Shown: positions 43,153 through 53,966, counted from the first letter of the stretch. The stretch is DNA of 64,000 nucleotides from Daphnia carinata (GCF_022539665.2 NC_081336.1:10330778-10394777), one strand, 5' to 3'. Notes: a model not told the origin generated them from the sequence alone. Numbers and translations are program-made.

Positions 43153-46100
43153 TTAGACATTGGACATAAATTTTATTTTTTCTTTTGCTTGCTCAGCTGC
43201 TTTTCTTGACGGACGGGCTGGTTTTTCAGATCCACCATGGATGTCACCTGTATCTTCTGGCTCAGACAACTGGATCGGATGTAATTTAGATATAGGGCGG
43301 TTGGTTTTTCCTTTAGCTGTGCGGACCTCAACTGCTCGTACTTCGTTGTCCTTTCCTCTGATGAGTGTTTCTACTACCGCAAGTTTCCACTTCTTCCTTG
43401 GTCCTTCGTCTTGAATGAGTACAACATCCTTTTCTTTAACCACAGTTGGCTGCGTTTTGTGTGTAGCTCGATGAAATTCACGTAGCGCGGGAATGTAGTT
43501 TGCCATAAATTGCTTTTGAAACTTGTGCAACAATTTTTGATGTTTGACGATCGACTTTTTGATGTCTGAAGATTCCTCCTTGAATGAGGGGTCTAATATT
43601 TCCTCCGCCATTTCGCTGTTGAATGGAAGGCTGACCATACGTCGTCCATACATTAAGTGTGCTGGACTGAGTGTCTCCCCGTCTTGTAGGTCTGATGATG
43701 GTTCCTCCAGTGGTCGATCGTTGATGACTGCTTCAGCGTTCGCTACGATGGCTCTGAATTCACTCATTGTCGGTTTTGAACGTCCAATAATTTTTTCCAG
43801 ACTTCTTTTTGTTACACCCACCAGCCGTTCCCAAAATCCACCGTACCATGGAGCTCTTTTTGGGATGAATCGCCACTCGACTTGAATATTTGATAGATGT
43901 CGAATGAGTCCAGGATTGGTGAAGATTTTTCTAAAGGCTTTTGCCGCGCATTCAAAAGTTGTTGCGTTATCCGACATGATAACAGATGGTATCGAATGAT
44001 GTGTAGTGAAGCAGCGAAAAGCTTCAATGAATGCCTTTGTGGTTAATTCTTCCACGACTTCTAGATGAATTGCCCTTGAGGTTGCACACGTGAAAAGTAG
44101 AATGTAAACATTTTGATCTTGTTTTGGAGCTTCTTTTGGTCCTCTTAGGACGTACGCGCCCGTGTAGTCCACCCCTGTGACCGTAAATGGCAAAGCATTG
44201 GCTACTCTTTCCGGTGGTAGGGGTGCTTCGTTTGGGGTTGCATACGGAGGTCCATTCACGCGGCGGCAAGTGACACACGAATGTAAGATGTTCTTGACTA
44301 CTTGACGGATTCGTGGAATCCAAAATCTTTGCCTTACGGCTGACACTGTGTGCTTCACGCCACTGTGCATGACTTGTTCATGAACTGCCTGCACTATTAA
44401 CTTGGTCACGTTTGATTTTGTGGGTAGTAGCACTGGATGTTTAGCTGTGGCACTGATGGACGCGTTCCTCAACCGTCCATTACAATGGATGAGTCCGTCC
44501 TTTTCGATGAATAAGTCAAGCTGGGAAACCAGTGCTGGACGCCTGCCCTTGAGTTTTTTGAGATATTCAAGTTCGTCACCAAAATGTTGAATTTGAGCAG
44601 AATTAATCCATAACATCTCCGCGTCGCGTAACTCTGTGACGTGAATAAATCCCAGTCGCCAACTTTTCTTAGATTTATCCTTCCTTTTAATGTTTTCCAC
44701 AAATCGTCTGACAATGGCTGTAACTCTTATCAATGAAGACCACTTGTATCGAGATATATTGAACACTGATGAAATGCCTCCACCCTTTTGTGATGCTATG
44801 TGATTCAGTGATGGCTTTATGTTTACACTAGCCATATGAATTAAGGAAGTCGATTCTTGTGTCGTGTTCCACTCTGGCCAACTTTTGCTGTTGGGAAGCC
44901 AAGTCGGTCCTCTAAACCAGTAGCTCGATGAAAATTGTTGAAAGGTTATTCCTCGGGTGAGAAGATCCGCCGGATTCTGATGCGTTGGACAATACCGCCA
45001 ACTAGCTTCATGCTCCTTATTAAAATCACAGATCGTTTTCACACGGTTGACGACGAATTGAGATTTGTTTGTTTTTGCTTGGGTCAACCAATAGAGAACG
45101 ATTTGACTATCCGACCACAGGATGCATTTTGGCTTGTAGTAGAGGGGCGTAAAAGATTTCAGAATGGTCTTGGCTATTCGAATACCAACGATAGCTGCCA
45201 TTAGTTCTAGTTGAGGCAGTGTGAGCATCTTGTTGTCACCTCGAAGCGGGGCTACTCTTGATTTTGACGTTCCAGTACTATCATTTGCTAGATAAGCTAC
45301 CGCTCCATAAGCATACTGGCTTGCATCCACGAATACATGTAGTATTTCACATTCGAGTTTCGACTCAAAATACTGCCTTGGAAGTTCGATTTTTGATTTT
45401 TCAATCGCTTGAACAATGCCAATCCAGCGGTCCTGTAGATCGATGGGCAGTGGATCGTCCCATTGCAGTTTTAGTTTCCAAACGTCTTGAATTAAGATTT
45501 TTGCCGGAATGGTGAGAGGCGAGATGAATCCTAAAGGATCGTATACGGTTGAAATTCCCCTGAGTACATTTCTTTTTGTTATCCCTGTCAAAGAAAACGA
45601 CGATATTTTCAACTCGGGTAGAGCGATAACATCTCTCACACGAGACCACTGTAGTCCAAGAATTTTGTTCTGTGCTGATCCATCGTTCACTCCATCGGAA
45701 GCACTACACGAATTGAGGTGTTGATCATTGGAACTCCATGATTTTAGCTTGAGACCAGCCTTTTGGAATATAAAGTTTGCTTCTTTATAGTACGTTAGTG
45801 CTTCTTCGGTGGTGTTACATCCCGTCAAGAGATTGTCCACGTATATGTTGAAGTCCATATCTTTTGCCACTTCGCTCGTTTCACATGATAGATGATTTTT
45901 TATGACTGATAAGAGGATGAAAGGTGAACTGTTTGCGCCAAAGGGAATTACTTTAAAACGGTAAACTTCTAAGTCCGATTCCATTTCCTTGACATTCTTG
46001 ATCCAAAAAAATCGCACGAAATCGCGGTCGTCTTCATGAAGTTGGACTTGGTGATAAGCCTTTTCGATGTCCGCTGTTATAGCGATCCCGTGAGCGCGAA

Positions 46101-47706
46101 AACGAATTAAAATCTCCACCATGTTATTTTGCAAGGATGGTCCTGTTTCCAAGCAATCGTTGAGGCTCACACCTCCCTTACTTTTACATGAGCAATTATA
46201 CACGATGCGTAGTGGAGTTGTACTTGATTCCTTGAAGACTCCGTGATGCGGAACATAGTGACTCCTTCGTTGATCTTGCTCTTCGATTGGTATTTTTTCA
46301 ATAAACCCACTGTTCAGTTGTTCTTGGATGATGCGATTATACGCTTGAAGATAGGATGTGTTCTTAGCTAAGCGTCGAATCATATGACGAGTTTGCTGAC
46401 GGCACATATACCAGTTTGTCCCTAAAGGAGGATGCTGATTTTTCCATGGAAGTCTGGCGATGTATCTGCCATTTCGAAGTTCGATACAATTTGTTCGGTA
46501 AGCCATAGTTACGTCTTCTATTTCCGACTCTGGAGAAATACCTAGCGATTCCAGGTCCCAAAATCTTGCCATTTCGAATTGCTCTTCCACGGATACGTGA
46601 AACGCTGCGGTGTCATGTTGAGTCCATTCTGAAGTTGGTTGCATACATCCTGAGATGATGTACCCGAATCTTGAACTTATAGCTGTTGGTCCTGGGCCAC
46701 GAACGACATGGTCACCTACTATATCCCAATAGTAATTCGCTCCTAACAAAATGTCAATGTCAAATGACGAGCTGCCGATATTAGGATGTGCTAGTGGCAA
46801 GTTTTTGAGATGAGGAAGTTTACACACTACACTACGATAAGAGTCTTCAAGTGGATTCACAATGTGGTCCACCACCACAACTTGAATGTTCATCATGGAT
46901 CCTCTTCGGTCAATGAATGACAGCTGACTCACATCGTATAGTTGAGCACTTTGATTTGACGCAGCGAAACCCACTATCATTAGACTTTCTCGATACAATG
47001 GTTGAAGATGTAAGTTTCTCGCGCATTTTGTCGTAATAAAGGATCTCTGTGCACCTTTATCTATCAGTACGTTGGCTTGACGTTTAATTCCTTTGGAGTG
47101 CACTGTTACTATGGCAGTTTCTAAAAACACGAAAGTTATTGCACTGTTCCTTGTAAGTTCAAATGACACTTTTTTTGATACCGACGCATTGGTGACAGCA
47201 GTTTGAGTGGAGGTATTGCTCGAATTTGTCTGGGAGTGTATCGGAGTATTATGGTCTTGTTGGTTTCGACTAGCATAATGGAGACTGGTATGATGATTTC
47301 TTTTGCATGTGCGACATCGCTTCTTGGACGGACAGTCTGCACTTGAGGAGTGATTTGAGCTTAGACAGTTAAAACATAACCGCTTTACTTTGGCGATAGC
47401 GAAACGTTCTTCCACAGTAGGGGCAGTAGTACATTCAGTGGAGTAGTGGTTTCCTAAACAAAACGCACACGAACGCTTGTTGACTTCTGGTGCTGATCGA
47501 CGAGTCCCAGTAAACATTACTCCAGCTTGTTTACCTGGTTGCTGACTGCGTTTGTTGTTGAACGGCGTTTCCGTGCTATCTTCCAAAATTTCGATTTCCC
47601 TTTTTAGTGCTACTCGCAGGTCGTCTAGTGTCCATTCGATGGCACCGTGCTGTCTAGTTAAGTTTCGACGAACTTCAACTGAGAGCTTGTCTAGAAGAAT
47701 GCACAC
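43153..47706 (-). CDS. BEL/Pao Pol polyprotein (protease, RT, RNase H, integrase)
   Basis: This is an uninterrupted frame of 1,517 codons. In order it holds the end of gag; three Cys/His clusters at about residues 75-140; a protease region around 213 reading 'LIDKGAQRS' (Lys where Ser/Thr/Pro is usual); reverse transcriptase about 480-740 with 'YVDN' at about 622 instead of YVDD; RNase H with 'HVFVDASQYAYGAVAY' and 'LWSDSQIVL'; integrase about 1,080-1,340 with 'HSGVKHTV', 'HSCVTCRR', 'GVDYTGAY', 'MSDNATTF' and 'WYGGFWERL', so HHCC and catalytic residues are present; and a C-terminal region. The D-N change in the RT box and the D-K-G are worth checking for activity. Confidence 0.93.
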   Translation of the reverse strand: MCILLDKLSVEVRRNLTRQHGAIEWTLDDLRVALKREIEILEDSTETPFNNKRSQQPGKQAGVMFTGTRRSAPEVNKRSCAFCLGNHYSTECTTAPTVEERFAIAKVKRLCFNCLSSNHSSSADCPSKKRCRTCKRNHHTSLHYASRNQQDHNTPIHSQTNSSNTSTQTAVTNASVSKKVSFELTRNSAITFVFLETAIVTVHSKGIKRQANVLIDKGAQRSFITTKCARNLHLQPLYRESLMIVGFAASNQSAQLYDVSQLSFIDRRGSMMNIQVVVVDHIVNPLEDSYRSVVCKLPHLKNLPLAHPNIGSSSFDIDILLGANYYWDIVGDHVVRGPGPTAISSRFGYIISGCMQPTSEWTQHDTAAFHVSVEEQFEMARFWDLESLGISPESEIEDVTMAYRTNCIELRNGRYIARLPWKNQHPPLGTNWYMCRQQTRHMIRRLAKNTSYLQAYNRIIQEQLNSGFIEKIPIEEQDQRRSHYVPHHGVFKESSTTPLRIVYNCSCKSKGGVSLNDCLETGPSLQNNMVEILIRFRAHGIAITADIEKAYHQVQLHEDDRDFVRFFWIKNVKEMESDLEVYRFKVIPFGANSSPFILLSVIKNHLSCETSEVAKDMDFNIYVDNLLTGCNTTEEALTYYKEANFIFQKAGLKLKSWSSNDQHLNSCSASDGVNDGSAQNKILGLQWSRVRDVIALPELKISSFSLTGITKRNVLRGISTVYDPLGFISPLTIPAKILIQDVWKLKLQWDDPLPIDLQDRWIGIVQAIEKSKIELPRQYFESKLECEILHVFVDASQYAYGAVAYLANDSTGTSKSRVAPLRGDNKMLTLPQLELMAAIVGIRIAKTILKSFTPLYYKPKCILWSDSQIVLYWLTQAKTNKSQFVVNRVKTICDFNKEHEASWRYCPTHQNPADLLTRGITFQQFSSSYWFRGPTWLPNSKSWPEWNTTQESTSLIHMASVNIKPSLNHIASQKGGGISSVFNISRYKWSSLIRVTAIVRRFVENIKRKDKSKKSWRLGFIHVTELRDAEMLWINSAQIQHFGDELEYLKKLKGRRPALVSQLDLFIEKDGLIHCNGRLRNASISATAKHPVLLPTKSNVTKLIVQAVHEQVMHSGVKHTVSAVRQRFWIPRIRQVVKNILHSCVTCRRVNGPPYATPNEAPLPPERVANALPFTVTGVDYTGAYVLRGPKEAPKQDQNVYILLFTCATSRAIHLEVVEELTTKAFIEAFRCFTTHHSIPSVIMSDNATTFECAAKAFRKIFTNPGLIRHLSNIQVEWRFIPKRAPWYGGFWERLVGVTKRSLEKIIGRSKPTMSEFRAIVANAEAVINDRPLEEPSSDLQDGETLSPAHLMYGRRMVSLPFNSEMAEEILDPSFKEESSDIKKSIVKHQKLLHKFQKQFMANYIPALREFHRATHKTQPTVVKEKDVVLIQDEGPRKKWKLAVVETLIRGKDNEVRAVEVRTAKGKTNRPISKLHPIQLSEPEDTGDIHGGSEKPARPSRKAAEQAKEKIKFMSNV

Positions 47707-48506
47707 ACCAGTAAATCTCCGTAAGTGTCAATTCCTTTTCCCAACGCTTCCAATCCACGGATGTTGGACTCCAGATTGTCGGCAAAGGCCCGTAAGCTAT
47801 TGCGATCGTGAGCAGGCTTTGCTAACGCTACCAAAGCTCTCATGTGTGCCATTATGATCTTGTGTGGTTGACCATAACGCTGTTTAAGAAGATCGACCGC
47901 CTTTGGATAATTGAAGTTGGTAGGCGTGAGACCCGCTAAAAGAGCCTTAGCCTCGCCCATGAGGCGCGAATTGAGAAAGTTAAATTTCGTAGCGTCAGAA
48001 TATTTTGTCTTTGCATCAACTTCCACTTCAAAAACATCCCAAAATGAACGCCACAATAGAATGTTACCATCGAAGTAAGGCAAGTCAAACTTTGGCAAAT
48101 TAGACGAATCGCTGCTAGCTATTAGAGGAGGGGCTTGCGCTACGGGGTTCTCGACTGTTGCTGCTGCGGCCATGGCTGCTTGCTCGCTGCTAAGTTCTTG
48201 CTTTAGTTTCATGAGGACGAATTCCGCTGCATCTCTGGCATCATAGGTAATAGCATTCGCCGTGCTTGATGCATTAATTTCAGTTTCTAGATCGTTCTCG
48301 TTGATGACGTCTTGAATTTCGTTGTCGAGGTTTTCAATGATTTTTATTTTGTTGTGTAAGTCCAATAGTTTCTTCTCCAATTCATGAACTTTTTGATCTT
48401 TGTCCATGGTCTGATCGTCGATGATCGATTGGATTTTAGGGATGAGTCTCGTGACGGCACCACGATTACCCGCCCTTCTGCTTATGAGAGCGTTTAGAGA
48501 CGCCAT
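47691..48506 (-). CDS. BEL/Pao Gag (frameshifted from Pol)
   Basis: A 271-residue Gag starts at the ATG at 48,506, about 40 bases from the 5' LTR. It has a basic start, a coiled-coil segment (about residues 35-100), an Ala-rich stretch, then the family's capsid-like core ('PYFDGNILLWRSFWDVFEV', 'FLNSRLMGEAKALLAGL'). It ends at a stop 15 bases inside the Pol frame. The conserved gag sequence plainly continues in the Pol frame. The switch coincides with a GTGTGT tract near 47,705, which looks like a 2-base slip. Confidence 0.9.
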   Translation of the reverse strand: MASLNALISRRAGNRGAVTRLIPKIQSIIDDQTMDKDQKVHELEKKLLDLHNKIKIIENLDNEIQDVINENDLETEINASSTANAITYDARDAAEFVLMKLKQELSSEQAAMAAAATVENPVAQAPPLIASSDSSNLPKFDLPYFDGNILLWRSFWDVFEVEVDAKTKYSDATKFNFLNSRLMGEAKALLAGLTPTNFNYPKAVDLLKQRYGQPHKIIMAHMRALVALAKPAHDRNSLRAFADNLESNIRGLEALGKGIDTYGDLLVCAFF

Positions 48507-48544
48507 TGTTCACTTGGCGAGATCCTGGTTACGGCACCAAATTT
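48507..48544 (-). promoter_or_regulatory. BEL primer-binding-site region
   Basis: On the minus strand, directly after the 5' LTR, 'TTTGGTGCCGTAACCAGG' begins with the TGG that pairs with a tRNA CCA end. The tRNA species was not determined. Confidence 0.6.
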
Positions 48545-48934
48545 TGTCGAGAATCTTTCACAGAAATCCCTGGAAGATGGGAATGGTGAAAGACTGACAC
48601 TAAGTTTTGAGTTAAAGGAGAGGTAGGATTTCACTTTCTACGTTGTGTATTGGAATTTTGGCTTGAGATGGCCACGAGAGAATTGTGCTGTGTGACGCAC
48701 CACTTTAACAGAGAGAGGCTTACAGAAAGACTGACTTTTATGGTCACATGAGAGCCTGAAGTAAATTAGCGAAAACAAAAGACATACGAAAACAAAAGAA
48801 AGGCGAAAAGTAGCGTGGTTTTAGGGTGGAGAAGAAGGGGTAGGCGCGAAGATGGTCAAGAGGGGAAAACTGAAGCTGGGGAGAAAAAAAAAAACCCTTG
48901 GGGATAGTGGAGGAAACTTGGAAAATTTCCGACA
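48545..48934 (-). repeat. BEL 5' LTR
   Basis: 390 bp, TGTCGG...CGACA type ends when read on the minus strand. It is followed outside by the TAGCT duplication. Confidence 0.93.
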
Positions 48935-49784
48935 TAGCTCACAAGATGCGTAAGCGAGATGCTGGTACAACCCCAAAATTAGGGGATCGAGTTCCGTATG
49001 TCATTATCGCAACCGCTAAAAGTACACCAGCTTACCTCAAGGTTCGTCTTTGGATTTCAAATTTCTCATGAACTATTAAGTTTTCATACGTCTTCTTTAG
49101 ACGGAAAACCCTATTTTTGTAATGGAATACAGCGTACCTATTGATGCCCCATACCATTTGGAAAATCAGCTTTCAAAACCCCTTGTTCGGATTTTGGAAC
49201 CCATACTTGGATCTAAAGCGGAATCATTGTTGCTACGTAAACACGGACTTATCGCCTTTATTTGCTTGACATAATTGAACGGTTTGTATTCCGTATTGTA
49301 GATGGTTACCATACCCGGACGCCTTCATTTGTTACTTCAAAAATTGGTGGATTGGCTAGCTTTACCACACGCAAATCCACCTGTGTTGGATGCAAAACCG
49401 TCCTTCCAGACGATAGTGCTGTATGCAAGTAAGTCTAATTTCTGCCTATCTCGGCGATGTTTGTTAAAATTGCTGTTCCAATTTAAACAGATTTTGCAAG
49501 CCGAAAGAATCGGAGTTCTACCAGAGGGAAATTGGCCAACTTTATGCTCTCGAAGAGAAGTTTAATCGTTTATGGACAGAATGTCAACGGTGCCAGGGAA
49601 GTCTCAACGAAGAGATTCTTTGTTGCAAGTAAATAGTTTGAGTGATATCCTAATCATGTTACATACTTAATACTAATCGTTTGCCACATTTAGCCGAGAT
49701 TGCCCCATCTATTATATGAGGACAAAAGTTAGAAAAAATCTCACGGAACAGGGTAAACTTATGGAAAGATTCAGCCTACCCTGA

Positions 49785-50480
49785 CAACCTACCGCTCTCG
49801 TCAATGATGGTGCATACAGGTAGTGGCTTGGCTTCTGTAAAATAGATTGGAAACAATAAATTACACGACTCATTGTTCAGTAAGTTCCCCATAACCAAAA
49901 GATTTTAATAAAAATGGTGTATAGCGCCGTAAGAGTCTCGGAGGGAGCAGGCGGTAAAATACGTGATGTCATGTAATTCCGTATTTTGAAAAACGAAAGT
50001 TGATGGCATTAGTAAGTAGATGTATAAGTTATTAGAAAAGTCACGTTGTTGCGAATGATCCAGTCGACGAAACATCGTACGAACCAACGCACATTGATTA
50101 AATTAGATTAAGTTCTTAGTCTTTCTCTTGTTTTGTTTTTGTGGTTTATTTCAATACCTAGATTTTTTTTCTTCCCATCCCATTAAAAAAATTTTTTTTT
50201 ATTCAATTAAAGTCTTATTTGTCAAACAAAATATTTGCTTTAGGCTCGTAGGGGGCTAGTCGCTAGGTGGCCCAGGTGCTGTGCTGAGCTGAGCTGCTGA
50301 TGGCCACATTTATCATGGCGTCGTCGCGGCTAGTTATATCACGGCAGCCGAACGTGGCAGACCTTTATTTTTGTAGGTGAAATCCAAGGGAGGAACTGCA
50401 AATGCTCGGCGCCATCTTGTACGAACGATGTGGTCTGGCGGACACCTTACCAAGGTGACCATGCATTACCTTCGAGTGTA
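49785..50480. other. Block sequence without recognisable gene (copy 3)
   Basis: This corresponds to 9,860-10,550 of copy 1, in reverse complement. Homopolymer differences occur near 50,120-50,200. Confidence 0.5.
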
Positions 50481-50481
50481 T

Positions 50482-50694
50482 TTAAGGTATACCATTTACT
50501 TGCTTTGTAAAAGCTAGGTTTTTAACTTGTGCATCGTAACGATTTTGAATTGGGTAAGTTGCAAGTCGGTAGATTTGCTCTGCAGTTTCCCGGATACCAG
50601 CACCCTGCTTCGCGAGAACTACTCTACGTTGTTCTGGGGGGCTGAGACGAACATCTGAATCCGATTTTGAAGAAGTCTTGCATCGATGGACACT
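50482..50694 (-). CDS. Unidentified internal exon (copy 3)
   Basis: Minus-strand equivalent of 9,648-9,854. One change, CTA to CTC (Leu), is synonymous. The frame is open with the same splice-like borders. Confidence 0.3.
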   Translation of the reverse strand, partial: SVHRCKTSSKSDSDVRLSPPEQRRVVLAKQGAGIRETAEQIYRLATYPIQNRYDAQVKNLAFTKQVNGIP

Positions 50695-50744
50695 GACAAA
50701 ATATAGGTGAAATAGCTACAAATTTTTATTAGCAAGGTTCACTT

Positions 50745-51065
50745 GTGTTCCAACTCATTTTATTTTTCAGGAAGCTGCACATGAATGTTGGGTATTTTAT
50801 CATAAGTAGAATACAGATAGATTCTGTAGTAGTAGATCTCTTTAGTTGGGTATTGAAATTGGCTTTGGTTTGTATGGGGTCTGATGAGGTCTCAGTTGCA
50901 TTTGATCCTACTTGTTATTTATCACTGCCAATGCCAGTCGAAAAGGAAGTACCAGTTGACCTGTATCTGGCTAACGTGGACCTTTTAGCAGAAATTTTTC
51001 TGCTTTCAAGGGATTCAAAGAGTTTGCAGAATATTATGTCTCTAGGATTCCACAGTTTTAGGTAA
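50745..51065 (+). CDS. Unidentified Val/Leu-rich exon (copy 3)
   Basis: The open frame matches 9,271-9,591. The acceptor TTTTTCAG at about 50,770 and the donor at about 51,062 are clear. Splicing over 53 bases to 51,115 would add about 22 residues, then stop. Confidence 0.3.
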   Translation: MFQLILFFRKLHMNVGYFIISRIQIDSVVVDLFSWVLKLALVCMGSDEVSVAFDPTCYLSLPMPVEKEVPVDLYLANVDLLAEIFLLSRDSKSLQNIMSLGFHSFR

Positions 51066-51261
51066 TTCAATTGACAAGAAATTTACACTGATTTTTGTTT
51101 TATTTTTCTAAAGGCAGATTCTTAATTATAAAGGATTGGGAAAGAAAATTGACGGAGGCTCAGTGCCAAAAAAATTATGGTAGTTGGAATGATTACCGAA
51201 GCTCTTCGGATTCGTTTATTTCACTCGTTATGGTATTTAAAGAAAATAAACGTGTACCTGT

Positions 51262-51388
51262 GCCCCTTTGTATCTGTGACCCGATTTCCTCTTCACTTGC
51301 GATAATTCTGCAGCGGGTCATGCAGATACTGTGATCAGCAGAAAAAGTTGGAAGTGCGCTGCCCGGAAAGCAAATCTGGGGTAAAAGA
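51262..51388 (+). ncRNA. Motif B, copy 3
   Basis: Plus-strand orientation of the motif, identical in the stem-loop. Confidence 0.3.
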
Positions 51389-51627
51389 AAAAAACTTATT
51401 CCAACTAGTAAGCCATTCCCAAATTCAACCAACAAAAAGGTACACAGTGAGATTTGCTTAACAATTATGTTTCTTTAATTGATTTTAAAATTAGGAAAAG
51501 GTGGAAGGAAAAACTTCGTTCTCTGGTAGTGTTTTAGTTAAAATCCTTTTTGTGCAAATTCATTTTTGAAATTGTTTACCTCATTTTCGAATGGTTCCGT
51601 TCACATTTGTTGTTCATGTGAGATTTT

Positions 51628-51843
51628 ATGTTTACCAGTTACTGCATTATATTGACCACTATTGCAAGATGTTTGTTTAGGAATAACTACTGTTTTGTTT
51701 ATCTGGAATGTTGTGTGGGAGTCCATCAGGAATTGCTGGTCTGCAGTAAATTTGTCAGGTATATGTTAGCTTTCATCAGCAAAACGTTATGCACTAATTG
51801 TGTTTGGTTTTCGTGGTATAGGCTAGGTGATGAAGATCAATGA
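51628..51843 (+). CDS. Unidentified C-terminal exon pair (copy 3)
   Basis: Plus-strand copy of 8,493-8,708 with the same intron. Confidence 0.2.
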   Translation: MFTSYCIILTTIARCLFRNNYCFVYLECCVGVHQELLVCSKFVRYMLAFISKTLCTNCVWFSWYRLGDEDQ

Positions 51844-52052
51844 ATCAGAAAATGTTTTGCATGGGTGGTGAATGTTCTGACAGTTTTAACAGTTGTGATG
51901 TGGTGTATTTCACTTCCACGCATCATGGTGTTTTTATCTATCAGTTGAATTGTATGGTTAATTTTCTGTTCGTGTAACCTCATTTCCTCTTGAATCATAT
52001 AGTAGAAATTGGTGACCTGAAACAATGAACATGGAAAAATCACCTGTGCCAA
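51837..52052 (-). CDS. Unidentified ORF, exon-like (copy 3)
   Basis: Minus-strand copy of 8,284-8,499, identical in translation. Confidence 0.2.
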   Translation of the reverse strand: MAQVIFPCSLFQVTNFYYMIQEEMRLHEQKINHTIQLIDKNTMMRGSEIHHITTVKTVRTFTTHAKHFLIH

Positions 52053-52059
52053 CGTTGAC

Positions 52060-53620
52060 GATGTTTGATTGATGAAGTGCTGGAAACTAAAATTAATTTT
52101 CTTTACAATTTGGTTTCAGGCTATCTTTATAATTTTTTATTAGTTTTGCGTTTGTTTAGAGTCCGCAAGCTCGTAGCTGATTTCCTCCTTTAGATACCGC
52201 CTGTCGACGGTTTGACAGCCTCACACAATTGAACGTATGCCAAAAAGTAATTGATCCAATTTAATGTATGCAATGTATACTAATTACACCATTCAAAACA
52301 ATATTCCAGGCCAAAGTGAGCTCTTCCGATCAGAAAAGTGACGGCGTATCCATTTAATTGAAAATAGGCACAAGATAACGCACAATTGGCGTTCTTGCCT
52401 CAATGGAGAAATTTTTCCGTGGAACTTATGACCGAAATACCATTGCAGCTGTTCAAAAAAAAAAGAAAAGTGTATTATCATGCAGATGTTGACTAGCTAA
52501 CAATCCAGAGATACGTCAACTTGCGAAATTTCTAGATGTGTGTGAAGCGCAATCAGCATCCTTGTTGAACTGTGAACCCAAATCATGTATTTTCCTAGAA
52601 ATATCTAGGTTTTTGGATAAATAAATAAAAGTCAGTGAAAAAATGTGATTGTGTGTGAGTGATTCACGATCTAAAAGTATGTTTAAAGAGTTCACATCAA
52701 TGCAGTTCCCGTCTCAAAAAAGCAATATTTTCAATTTTGATGAATTTTTCGGTTGTTAATTGGAAAACAAGATGACGCTGCTGTGTCACTATTTACTTGC
52801 TGACTAAGTGTGAACGGTGAAAGCTGTGTTCGAAAGTTTCTGTTAAATATGTCATATTCCAATGGAAAACTTAAGAAAAACTAATGGTGCTTCTGTACGT
52901 TTTCATCCCTGAGTGTGTTTTAGAAGTGAAGCCCACAGAATGCTTGGTGTTTATGGTACACGTCTTTTAATCAACTATGTCAGCTGACAAACCAAAAAAC
53001 TGTTAGCAACCTACTACGTTGCATTCATAAAACTATACGAGTGCTCATTGAGAGGTATAGGACTAATGTTTTTTTATCAGAATCTCATTGATGGATTTTG
53101 CTTCTAAGGTTTAGCTCATGAAACTTCGTTTGTAAAGAATACGTCCTGTTGAGGAATGTCACCAAAGATGCAAATCCTATGGGTAGGAATACCATAATAT
53201 CATTCTTCTACTCTTTAACCACTCATGGTCTACTGTTAATCGTGATCTGAGTAGTGCACCATATTCATCTTCGTTGCAGTATCAGCTGTAACAACAGTCA
53301 TTTCGGCAGTTGTAATCTCGACCTAGCCTACCAACAGACATAGACATGTACCTCAACACAATTTCTACTGGTATTTTAAATTTTTCTTCTGCCTCATATA
53401 GTTTGCCTTTTTATTTAAATTGAACATTCAACCATAGAACTGCCAACTCTTAGCTGTCTGCTGCCTATTTGCTGGCCCTACAGTCTTTTCAGTCTTCGGA
53501 CAGCAGAAGTAAGTCGAATTGCTTTCAACGTTTGGTTACAACAACAATCTTATATTTCCCACTAACTGGTTCTTTTTCTTTACTTTTACGATTAAGAACA
53601 AAGCCTTCTTCGTGTTCGCC
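52060..53620. other. Block sequence without recognisable gene (copy 3)
   Basis: Reverse complement of 6,800-8,270. The empty site of the copy 2 non-LTR insertion lies near 53,080-53,095. Confidence 0.5.
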
Positions 53621-53626
53621 ACGCCC

Positions 53627-53966
53627 GTCATTACCTTGCCCGTCATCCCGTCTTCGCTTCGGCCGTCGTCCCGTCTTGGCTTCGGCCGTCGCCCCGTCGT
53701 CGCCTCGCCCGTCGCCCCGTCTTCGTCTCGCCCGTCGTCGCCTCGCCCGTCGCCCCGTCTTCGCCTCGCCCGTCGCCCGTCGCCCCGTCTTCGCCTCGCC
53801 CGTCGCCCCGTCTTCGCCTCACCCGTCGCCCCGTCTTCGCCTCGCCCGTCGCCCCGTCTTCGCCTTTCCCGTCGCCACGTCACCTTCTCGCCCGGTCGCC
53901 ACGTCTTCTCTTCGCCCGTCGCGCCATCATCGCCTCGCCCGTCGCCTCGTGGTCGCCACGTCATCG
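53627..53966. repeat. GC-rich minisatellite (copy 3)
   Basis: C-rich on the plus strand here. Unit order and number differ from both other copies, for example a shortened unit (CGTCGCCCGTCGCCCCG) near 53,770. Confidence 0.9.

Larger units (their letters stand above)
42746..48934 (-). mobile_element. Nearly intact BEL/Pao LTR retrotransposon
   Basis: This is a 6,189-bp minus-strand element with LTRs of 389 and 390 bp, beginning and ending TG...CA and differing only in an A-run length. It is flanked by a perfect 5-bp duplication TAGCT (42,741-42,745; 48,935-48,939). It is absent from copies 1 and 2. Gag and Pol lie in one transcript direction, separated by a single frameshift. The near-identical LTRs mean very recent insertion. 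Confidence 0.96.
42082..49784 (+). pseudogene. POLD1: POLD1 C-terminal fragment interrupted by BEL (copy 3)
   Basis: Exons: 42,088-42,262 (motif C as YGNTDS), 42,337-42,474 (frameshift before LIDR), and the '[11 protein letters not shown]' exon from about 42,537. After a 72-base intron comes the 'KQAHVELA' exon, split by the BEL element between 42,745 and 48,940. Its continuation is '[19 protein letters not shown]'. The '[13 protein letters not shown]' exon, the CysA exon from 49,302, the CysB exon from about 49,491 and the last exon (49,692-49,784) follow. This is the best place to see the full intron-exon layout. Two cysteine clusters, normally zinc- and iron-sulfur-binding, are intact in sequence. 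Confidence 0.88.

Noticed and set aside
43160-47857. Plus-strand frames across the BEL element
   Set aside because: Antisense shadows of Gag and Pol.
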